Of a DNA stretch of 36,912 nt, positions 24,938-30,638 are shown piece by piece. This DNA is from a virus. The notes beneath the pieces were generated by a model, which had not been told where the DNA came from, ran no database searches, and saw only the letters and a program-made list of their open reading frames with translations. Position 1 is the stretch's first letter, and the number at the start of each line of letters is the position of its first letter. The stretch lies in the IMG/VR virus record IMGVR_UViG_3300025138_000127, positions 1 to 36,912 of that record; one strand, given 5' to 3'. The position numbers were made by a program, and so were the translations under genes.

Positions 24938-25405
24938 TTAATATTGATGAAGTATATCTTCAGGGTTATCGATTGTAGCTAATACTTCATCATCGTTTAG
25001 CAATCTAACTTCACCCCCGTCAATTTGTATACGGCTCCCTGCATATCTTGCAAAGACAACCCAATCACCTTTTTTACACCAAGGTCCTTCAGGGAATTTT
25101 TCTTTGTCATAACAATGTGGTCCCATTGCTAGAACCAAACCGCATTGAGATGCAACTTGTTGTTTCTCTAAAGTATCTTGTCCTAAAATTAATCCACCTT
25201 TAGTTTTTTCTTCCATCTTAAAAGGGAGAAGTAACATTCTCCAACCAGTGGGTTGAGGTAATCTATCTGATTCTTTTGATTTTAATCTATCGTAAGTTTT
25301 TTGTTCTTTGTCTTCGATCTCTTTATTTTCTTTTTTATATTTATCGGCCAAAGCGTATTTAATCTTTGGGTTCTCCGAATTTGATAACTGTTCCTTTTTC
25401 ATCAT
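24938..25405 (-). CDS. phage GroES-like co-chaperonin
   Basis: The product has 155 aa. After a charged N-terminal extension (1-49), residues 50-150 read as a GroES domain: LPQPTGWRMLLLPF, a mobile loop (KMEEKTKGGLILGQ, followed by DTLEKQQVA), GLVLAMGPHCYD, GDWVVFARYAGSRIQIDGG and NDDEVLATID. Cellular GroES is about 97 aa; the extension is unusual. It would cap host GroEL to fold the capsid protein, as phage T4 gp31 does. It lies just before the scaffold and capsid genes. The start ATG has GGAG upstream; the gene overlaps the preceding 77-aa frame by 47 bp. Confidence 0.85.
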   Translation of the reverse strand: MMKKEQLSNSENPKIKYALADKYKKENKEIEDKEQKTYDRLKSKESDRLPQPTGWRMLLLPFKMEEKTKGGLILGQDTLEKQQVASQCGLVLAMGPHCYDKEKFPEGPWCKKGDWVVFARYAGSRIQIDGGEVRLLNDDEVLATIDNPEDILHQY

Positions 25406-25592
25406 TGTGCTCCTTCTTGTTTAGCAGGTTAGAGATATCCTGTGATATTTTAAAGTAGGCATGTGCCTGCCCCATCATATACTTATATTTTTCCATATTG
25501 TCAACACTGCCCGCAATCATAGCGTCACCAATTTGTTGATAAGATTCTTTCAGTTCTCTCTGTATTTTAGTTATTATTGCTAGTTCGTCCAT
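25359..25592 (-). CDS. small helical protein upstream of GroES
   Basis: This 77-aa frame is largely amphipathic helix (LAIITKIQRELKESYQQIGD, YKYMMGQAHAYFKISQDISN) with a Lys-rich, Gly-containing end. It overlaps the 61-aa frame upstream by 26 bp and GroES downstream by 47 bp. A coiled-coil accessory of head assembly is possible. No family recognised. Confidence 0.55.
   Translation of the reverse strand: MDELAIITKIQRELKESYQQIGDAMIAGSVDNMEKYKYMMGQAHAYFKISQDISNLLNKKEHNDEKGTVIKFGEPKD
25476..25504 (-). promoter_or_regulatory. possible promoter upstream of the GroES gene
   Basis: On the minus strand, TTGACA (25504-25499), 17 nt, TATATG (25481-25476). The -35 is perfect and the -10 only moderate. 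It lies inside the 77-aa gene, about 70 nt before the GroES start. Confidence 0.35.
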
Positions 25593-25752
25593 TTGCTATT
25601 TTACCTTTGTTTATACCTTTCTTAATAATGTATTCTTGTGTTCCATTTGCACCTGTCTCAACTTCTTTACGAAGGTTTTTAAACAGATGTTTTTCTTTTT
25701 CTTTTTTTTCTTTTTCTATTGAAAAAGTTTGTAATAGTTTTGTATCTCTCAT
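25567..25752 (-). CDS. small Lys-rich protein, function unknown
   Basis: The 61-aa product contains SIEKEKKEKEKHLFKNLRKE and IIKKGINKGKIANGR. The start at 25752 lies only about 8 nt from the -10 box of a strong promoter, so the message may be nearly leaderless; no clear ribosome site is seen. It belongs to the run of tiny basic genes. Confidence 0.5.
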   Translation of the reverse strand: MRDTKLLQTFSIEKEKKEKEKHLFKNLRKEVETGANGTQEYIIKKGINKGKIANGRTSNNN

Positions 25753-25759
25753 AACACCA

Positions 25760-25788
25760 ATTATCTATATAATCTGTAATATTGTCAA
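25760..25788 (-). promoter_or_regulatory. sigma70-type promoter upstream of the scaffold/capsid run
   Basis: On the minus strand, TTGACA (25788-25783), 17 nt, GATAAT (25765-25760), inside the 66-nt gap between the 93-aa and 61-aa genes. Expected start near 25753. It is well placed to drive GroES, scaffold and capsid genes. Confidence 0.65.
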
Positions 25789-25818
25789 TAGTCTCACAAA
25801 CTTTATATATAAAATTAT

Positions 25819-26100
25819 CTAACATTTCCATCTTTTCCTAGCTTGTCTTAATCTTGAATTAGGATCTTTAGCAGCTTTAGGAAATTTTTTCATTTGCCCT
25901 GCACTACGTGCACAATATGACTTACGTCTATTAGCATCTTTAGAGCCAGGTTTTACTTTACCTGTCACAGCTGTTTTTAATTTTGATCCGGGATTTTTTC
26001 TTCTATAAGCAGCTACACCTTTAGCTGTCATACCTGCACCAGATTTTGTCGATCTAAAATTTTTTTTATTTCTAGCAGGCATGTTATCTTGTTTTCTCAT
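25819..26100 (-). CDS. small basic protein (DUF6321-like)
   Basis: This 93-aa protein is very rich in Lys/Arg with the recognisable core TKSGAGMTAKGVAAYRRKNP, GSKLKTAVTGKVKPGSKDAN, RRKSYCARSAGQMKKFPKAA and PNSRLRQARKRWKC. I recognise this family from cyanophages and marine phages; it has no established function. The start may be the ATG at 26100 or the one six codons later. The charge suggests nucleic acid binding or a virion DNA-neutralising role, but this is a guess. Confidence 0.75.
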   Translation of the reverse strand: MRKQDNMPARNKKNFRSTKSGAGMTAKGVAAYRRKNPGSKLKTAVTGKVKPGSKDANRRKSYCARSAGQMKKFPKAAKDPNSRLRQARKRWKC

Positions 26101-26101
26101 A

Positions 26102-26215
26102 CTATCTTTTTTTAATAACTTTTTTTAAAACCTTAGCTTGACTTGCGTGTAATTTAGAAGCTTTTTTTAAACCTTTAATTACTTTTTTTATTTTTTTTGT
26201 TTTATTTTTCATCAT
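26102..26215 (-). CDS. 37-aa Lys-rich micro-protein
   Basis: A minus-strand frame of 37 codons starts with two ATGs at 26215 and ends in TAG at 26104-26102. It reads MMKNKTKKIKKVIKGLKKAS then KLHASQAKVLKKVIKKR, a highly basic amphipathic helix. Its start overlaps the stop of the 91-aa gene as ATGA, and the next gene begins 2 nt after its stop. Junctions of this kind repeat all along this gene run, so it is probably real. Confidence 0.65.
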   Translation of the reverse strand: MMKNKTKKIKKVIKGLKKASKLHASQAKVLKKVIKKR

Positions 26216-26487
26216 ATTAAACCTCCCATGCTGACTTTTTTTCTTTTAGTAAATGTTGAAACGTTTGTTGGCTTACCACCAGGATTACCCGCCGCTCTTT
26301 TTCGTTTGACAGCACTCGCCTTTTGCGAGCTTGACATCCGTGTGGCTTTTGCAAGTGGGACGCATTTCGGATACTTCCTTTTCGAGCCTTTGCTTCTCCC
26401 GCAAGGTTGATACTTCCCGTTCTTCTTCGGAGCTCCAATGTCCACCCATTTGTCTTTTACCCATTGTCTTAATCCTTTCTCGGCCAT
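26212..26487 (-). CDS. small basic Cys-containing phage protein (DUF5872-like)
   Basis: This 91-aa protein contains QPCGRSKGSKRKYPKCVPLA, TRMSSSQKASAVKRKRAAGN and PGGKPTNVSTFTKRKK and ends in VSMGGLI. The two cysteines spaced by about 12 residues and the basic stretch recall a domain of unknown function in marine phages and some giant viruses. Two other-frame readings of this DNA are shadows. It is coupled to both neighbours (TAATG at its start, ATGA at its end). Confidence 0.7.
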   Translation of the reverse strand: MAEKGLRQWVKDKWVDIGAPKKNGKYQPCGRSKGSKRKYPKCVPLAKATRMSSSQKASAVKRKRAAGNPGGKPTNVSTFTKRKKVSMGGLI

Positions 26488-26684
26488 TAGACATCAACCA
26501 TCATCGTTAAATCTTCATCAACGATTAGACCTCCGTCAGCGGCTTTTTTTCTTTTACCTTTTTTACCACCTGGAGTAATTTTACCAGAGCACACACCGGA
26601 TGCATACATATTAGCATACGCAGAAGGATAAACTTTAAATTTTCTTTTAGCTGCTGCTTTTCCTTTTGGACATAGTTTAGCCAT
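26487..26684 (-). CDS. small basic protein with CPKGKAAAKRKFKVYPSAYA motif
   Basis: This 65-aa protein has a front part ending SGVCSGKITPGGKKGKRK and a tail AADGGLIVDEDLTMMVDV. The cysteine pattern and the tail GGLI recall the 91-aa neighbour, so they may be related. It starts at TAATG with the stop of the 87-aa gene. Function unknown. Confidence 0.7.
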   Translation of the reverse strand: MAKLCPKGKAAAKRKFKVYPSAYANMYASGVCSGKITPGGKKGKRKKAADGGLIVDEDLTMMVDV

Positions 26685-26947
26685 TATATTTTCCCCATTT
26701 TAAATCCAGGATTAGAATAGTATTTTGCGTAAGATTTATTTCCTACTTTAACACCACCTAAATCCCCTGAAACATAGCTTCCATTATAATTCCTTTGAGC
26801 TTCTTTAACCATGGAACTTTCTCCAGAACCTTTAGAAAAATATTTTCTACCCCTAAGAGCTTCTGCTCTTGGATCAGGCTTCTTGACTTTTTTCTTTTTC
26901 TTACCAGCCATTTGCTGAAGAAGTTTCTGGATATTTTTTTTAGACAT
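26684..26947 (-). CDS. small basic protein, function unknown
   Basis: The 87-aa product begins with SKKNIQKLLQQMAGKKKKKV and has a Gly/Ser/Tyr-rich second half (YNGSYVSGDLGGVKVGNKSY). It starts and ends by 1-nt TAATG overlaps. It could be DNA-binding through its Lys cluster. No family is known to me. Confidence 0.65.
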   Translation of the reverse strand: MSKKNIQKLLQQMAGKKKKKVKKPDPRAEALRGRKYFSKGSGESSMVKEAQRNYNGSYVSGDLGGVKVGNKSYAKYYSNPGFKMGKI

Positions 26948-27258
26948 TATTTTTTCTTGTTAAGGTCTTTTACTATTCTTTTCTTTTCAGCTTTTAAATT
27001 TCTTTTACCTTTTTTGGTAAAAGCTTTTTCAGCATCAACTCTTCCAAGCTCTTCAAGTTTGTTCATACGTTTAGTATTTTTTTTGACTTTGCCACCTTTT
27101 TTATACATAGCTCCGCCTTGCATACCCATGTCATCTTTGTAAAAACCAGACGCCATGTCTTTTCTAGCAGTAGACATCCCACCACCCATTTTACTTACTC
27201 TTCCACCTACTTTGTATCCTTTAGGTGTTACTTGTTTATTAAATCTATTATTTGCCAT
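26947..27258 (-). CDS. small basic protein with GGRV and KKGGKV motifs
   Basis: The 103-aa protein contains GYKVGGRVSKMGGGMSTARK and AMYKKGGKVKKNTKRMNKLE, two copies of the aromatic-x-x-GG-R/K-V motif shared with the large virion proteins. The rest is Lys-rich helix (KRNLKAEKKRIVKDLNKKK). It overlaps the holin-like gene by 11 nt. Probably a virion or DNA-associated factor. Confidence 0.65.
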   Translation of the reverse strand: MANNRFNKQVTPKGYKVGGRVSKMGGGMSTARKDMASGFYKDDMGMQGGAMYKKGGKVKKNTKRMNKLEELGRVDAEKAFTKKGKRNLKAEKKRIVKDLNKKK

Positions 27259-27646
27259 TATTTTTTCCTCCGTTTTGTTTAAATATTTGTGTACCCTTTA
27301 TACCATAGATGCTCGCCACGACAAGGATCCATAAATTTGTGAACCATTTTGGAAGCTCCGAGAACATGTCAAAAAACAATTTTACCTTGTCCATTGCTGT
27401 AGGATCTTCCGATACGACTGCCCAGGCCAGAATTGCGATGGGCAAACTTAAAATTATCAAAACTGCCTCGTCTTTCCAGTCTGACTGACGGGCCTCTAAT
27501 AATTTTCCCTGGTAAGCTTCTTTTCCTTCGGCCATACGAGATGCGTGCATAAGCTGTGCATCTGACATTGCCATTTTAGTCTTCTGTTTGTTAGCATAAA
27601 TTTTACTACCAGCAGAGACGGCTAATTTAATTGCCGAAAACCACAT
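27248..27646 (-). CDS. holin-like membrane protein
   Basis: The product has 132 aa. The N-terminal basic helix (FSAIKLAVSAGSKIYANKQK, TKMAMSDAQLMHASRM) is followed by SDWKDEAVLIILSLPIAILA (first membrane span, about 61-80) and PKWFTNLWILVVASIYGIKG (second span, about 103-122), with a Lys-rich end. This is the pattern I know for phage putative holins of marine phages, often found between structural genes. Lysis role inferred. No endolysin is seen beside it. Confidence 0.75.
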   Translation of the reverse strand: MWFSAIKLAVSAGSKIYANKQKTKMAMSDAQLMHASRMAEGKEAYQGKLLEARQSDWKDEAVLIILSLPIAILAWAVVSEDPTAMDKVKLFFDMFSELPKWFTNLWILVVASIYGIKGTQIFKQNGGKNNGK

Positions 27647-27647
27647 G

Positions 27648-27839
27648 TTAGTACCAAGTTGCTGTCTTCTTTTTGTCTTTTAGCATTCTTTTAGTTCCTC
27701 TAACCTCAGTTTTGTCTCCAGTTGGTATGTAGTTTCTTGGCATACCATTTGCAGTCGTAACAGATCTCGGATCCAACTCAATATTTTGAGAAGGAATGCC
27801 TATTTCAGACGCTTTAAAAGATTCTTCTTTTTTAGCCAT
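27648..27839 (-). CDS. small conserved phage protein, function unknown
   Basis: The 63-aa product reads KASEIGIPSQNIELDPRSVT and NGMPRNYIPTGDKTEVRGTK, then a basic tail. The ribosome site is AAGGAGA. It is polar and probably extended. Its position between holin-like and basic genes near the portal suggests a virion accessory. Confidence 0.6.
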   Translation of the reverse strand: MAKKEESFKASEIGIPSQNIELDPRSVTTANGMPRNYIPTGDKTEVRGTKRMLKDKKKTATWY

Positions 27840-27848
27840 AGTTTCTCC

Positions 27849-28028
27849 TTATTTTTTCTTCAATTTTTTTAATGTTATAGCAAATCTTGCTCTTTGTCCA
27901 AGCTTTCCTGGTTTCTTAGCTGCTGCTTTTAGTTTTGAAGCAGGAATTGTCTTACCTTTTTTTATTCCAAGAGATTTTCTTAGTGAACCAGGTTTTTTTA
28001 TTGCTTTTTTAATGTCTAGTTTAGCCAT
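27849..28028 (-). CDS. 59-aa very basic protein just after the portal gene
   Basis: A minus-strand frame from the ATG at 28028 to TAA at 27851-27849 gives AKLDIKKAIKKPGSLRKSLG, IKKGKTIPASKLKAAAKKPG and KLGQRARFAITLKKLKKK. About a third of residues are Lys or Arg. It begins 1 nt after the portal stop (TAA at 28032-28030). It resembles small basic phage proteins of unknown function, and a DNA-binding role is plausible. Confidence 0.75.
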   Translation of the reverse strand: MAKLDIKKAIKKPGSLRKSLGIKKGKTIPASKLKAAAKKPGKLGQRARFAITLKKLKKK

Positions 28029-28029
28029 T

Positions 28030-30534
28030 TTATCTATTTTCTCCTTTGTACTTTTGAATTTCTACACTTGGTATCATTTTATCAACATTTGGTATTGATT
28101 TACTAAGAATAGTTTTTTCAATTGATGTTTCAGCTCTCATTTCTGCTAAATCTGCGTTTTGATTAAGCTTATCTTCATGCTCACGTTGATTCATCATTGC
28201 TTTCATACGATCAAGATTGATTCTTTGCTCACCTTCTTTTCTTTTTCTTTCATTATCTTGCGCTCTCAGGTCTAATTCTCTTGCTCTTAACTTAGCAATT
28301 GGATCATCACCAAAACCAGAAGTAACTTCTCTCTCTTCTTTTAAGAATTCTTCCATCATTTCAGCAATCAAGACAGCTTTTCTTGCTTCAATCTTTTGAC
28401 TGATCTGTTGTGCAGCTTGTGCAATCTGTGGATTGTTTTGAGCCATCTGATTCATCTGAGCTAACTGTTGTAATTCTTTTGGAAACTCTATTTCAATTTG
28501 TTCTTGAGACATTAAACTAATATGTTCAAAAATATTTTTCTCCATTGCCGCCATAACCACAGGATTATTTCTAGCAATGTTAGTTGCCATAAAATTTAAA
28601 TGTGAAGTTATATGTGCTCTGTGATCCTGACCTGGAAAGGCTTGAAAATTTTTACCACTTAATGCCATGATGTTTTCTAAACTTGGATCAATCGGTTGTG
28701 GTTGTTCAGGCTTAACTAATAATGTGTCAATATCTTTTACACCTAATGCTTCATACATATTTCTATACGCTTGATACATGTTGTGCATCTGCGGATTAGA
28801 AGTTGCCAGCTGCAACTCTGTTTGTGCGAGGGAAATACGCTGAGTTTGAGAAAAGATGTTGGGATCAGCAACTGGCAATATATCTACCCTATCATCAAAG
28901 TCTGTTTGTTTAACTGTTCTTTGACCCCCAACTACGTCATACGGATATTCCGGTGGTAGATATAACTTGAATACTCTTCCTAACAATTTGAATTCTTGTT
29001 TTAATGAAGAGTAAATTCTTTTGTGAATAGCTGACATTGTTCTACTGCCACGTTCTAATAAAGCAACTGTAGTTCCAACTGCAGCTTGTTGATTGCCATC
29101 ACCAACTTGTAGATCAGCAATCGATGCAAATCTTTGACCAGCTTGTACCACAATACCCATAAGGTTTAGCAATGTAGCTGATGGTTCTTTGAATGGTAAC
29201 ATCATAAATGAATCTTTTAGATTTCCACCTGGTGCATCTACATCTCTAAATTCACCTGGTTGAATTGACTGTGCATCATCTCTAATTCTAATACCACGCA
29301 TTTTAAATCCAGCAGGTAGGTTAGATAAAGTTCCTGCATCTAATAACTGACGGAGTGCAGCAGTTGCAGTTCTGCTCAATCCGCCAATCATATGGATTAG
29401 ACCAAAGCCATAAAACCCTAGTCCTGGAAGAAACTTAAAATGAGTGAAGTAAGGAATTTTGTTTTTTTCTGGATCACCAATTTCATAGTTACGTCTGATA
29501 GATAAAACATTTCTTGTAGACTCATCTACTGTTACTATGTATGGAATTTTAATTCCTGATGGTTCACCTGTTTCGTCAGAGTCTTCAAAACCTTCTATGT
29601 CTAAATTAACATGACATTCTAAAAGAGTGTAGACATCATCATCTTGTGTTTTTCTTTGACCTTCTAGTTCTCTTTCTTTTTTCTCAACATCGTCTTCGAC
29701 TTGTCTTGGAGAACCTAAATCAATGTCTAAATAAAAACCTGCTACTTGTTGTTTTCTTAATTCGTTCTTAGAAATTTTTACCCGATGGATGATTGCCTCT
29801 GCATCGTCTAATGAGGTAGCCGTGTAGGGTACAATCAAATCATCTGCCGGTACGAACTTTGACACAGCTTTTTTAGATAACTCATCATAATAAGTTTTCT
29901 TAAAAGCTGATCCTGCTAAAGGTAAATAAAATAACAGTTGATCAAAGTCGGGCTCATAGTCTTTCATTTTTTCCATGAGCTCGTAGTTCATAAAATCTTT
30001 AACACGTTGTGCTTGTTTAGTTTTCTCTTCACTTGGTGCACCGATAACAGCTGTTCTAACTGGACCATCTGCTGGAAGTAATTCTTTGTAAGCTAACGCT
30101 TGGAACTGAGTAACAGCTTCTGCTAGAACTGGATGCGTTGCACCTGAAGCTCCTTGAAAAGGTTCTGTTCTCATATCATATTTAAAACCTAGTAAATCTA
30201 AACCTTGAGTGTAAGAACGTTCCCATTCTTTTCTACCCATTTGGTAATCTTGATATTTTTGAGAAAGGTCTGCACCCATCTCATCTAAAACGTCGTCTGG
30301 TAAAAACTCTGCTAAGTTTGCGTAGTGTTCATCGCCACCTTCTGGTTGCGCAGCTCGAGGATCAAAATCTATTTCTACTGATCCATCTTCTAATTCTGTT
30401 TGTTCTATGGGCCCTGGTGCCTGTTCCTGTGTTACTTGTTCTTCAATAATTGCTTCTTGAATTTGTTCTTCACCCGGTATAATTGCCGAGCCTCTTGGAC
30501 CTTGCGTCAGGGACTTGTCTACTTTGTCTGCCAT
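28030..30534 (-). CDS. P22-like portal protein
   Basis: The product has 834 aa. After an acidic, disordered N-terminus (1-80), the portal core contains DLSQKYQDYQMGRKEWERSY, PFQGASGATHPVLAEAVTQF, KELLPADGPVRTAVIG, LPLAGSAFKKTYYDELSKK, PYFTHFKFLPGLGFYGFGLI and TAALRQLLDAGTLSNLPAGF, all hallmarks of the large portal type in P22-like and marine podoviruses. The C-terminal third is helical with Gln/Glu-rich stretches, matching the barrel or crown domain. It forms the dodecameric DNA channel and binds terminase. The ribosome site is GGAG, 10 nt upstream. Confidence 0.9.
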   Translation of the reverse strand: MADKVDKSLTQGPRGSAIIPGEEQIQEAIIEEQVTQEQAPGPIEQTELEDGSVEIDFDPRAAQPEGGDEHYANLAEFLPDDVLDEMGADLSQKYQDYQMGRKEWERSYTQGLDLLGFKYDMRTEPFQGASGATHPVLAEAVTQFQALAYKELLPADGPVRTAVIGAPSEEKTKQAQRVKDFMNYELMEKMKDYEPDFDQLLFYLPLAGSAFKKTYYDELSKKAVSKFVPADDLIVPYTATSLDDAEAIIHRVKISKNELRKQQVAGFYLDIDLGSPRQVEDDVEKKERELEGQRKTQDDDVYTLLECHVNLDIEGFEDSDETGEPSGIKIPYIVTVDESTRNVLSIRRNYEIGDPEKNKIPYFTHFKFLPGLGFYGFGLIHMIGGLSRTATAALRQLLDAGTLSNLPAGFKMRGIRIRDDAQSIQPGEFRDVDAPGGNLKDSFMMLPFKEPSATLLNLMGIVVQAGQRFASIADLQVGDGNQQAAVGTTVALLERGSRTMSAIHKRIYSSLKQEFKLLGRVFKLYLPPEYPYDVVGGQRTVKQTDFDDRVDILPVADPNIFSQTQRISLAQTELQLATSNPQMHNMYQAYRNMYEALGVKDIDTLLVKPEQPQPIDPSLENIMALSGKNFQAFPGQDHRAHITSHLNFMATNIARNNPVVMAAMEKNIFEHISLMSQEQIEIEFPKELQQLAQMNQMAQNNPQIAQAAQQISQKIEARKAVLIAEMMEEFLKEEREVTSGFGDDPIAKLRARELDLRAQDNERKRKEGEQRINLDRMKAMMNQREHEDKLNQNADLAEMRAETSIEKTILSKSIPNVDKMIPSVEIQKYKGENR

Positions 30535-30540
30535 TTTTTA

Positions 30541-30638
30541 TTTTCTCCAGTTTCACTGTCTTAACAGTATTATAGTTAATATTCAACCCTTGAGGCGTGG
30601 GTCCTGATTCAGGCGGCAGGAGCCAGGTTTTAGGGTAC
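30541..30638 (-). promoter_or_regulatory. portal leader: GC-rich hairpins, orphan PPESGPTPQGL frame and TATAAT
   Basis: Between the 702-aa stop and the portal start lies a GC-richer stretch with the perfect dyad CCTGA-T-TCAGG (30603-30613), then TATAAT on the minus strand at 30574-30569 and a 5-bp dyad ACTGT-4 nt-ACAGT (30555-30568). No good -35 is seen, so the promoter is weak evidence. The +1 frame of this stretch reads WLLPPESGPTPQGL, discussed in the findings. Confidence 0.4.

Noticed and set aside
26217-26497. Two additional minus-strand frames overlapping the 91-aa gene
   Set aside because: The 91-aa frame has the conserved cysteine/basic pattern and proper TAATG/ATGA junctions; the others lack both.
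26795-27142. Plus-strand 115-residue Phe/Leu-rich frame that could look like a membrane protein
   Set aside because: It is the antisense of Lys-rich genes; the hydrophobicity is an artefact of TTT/CTT runs.
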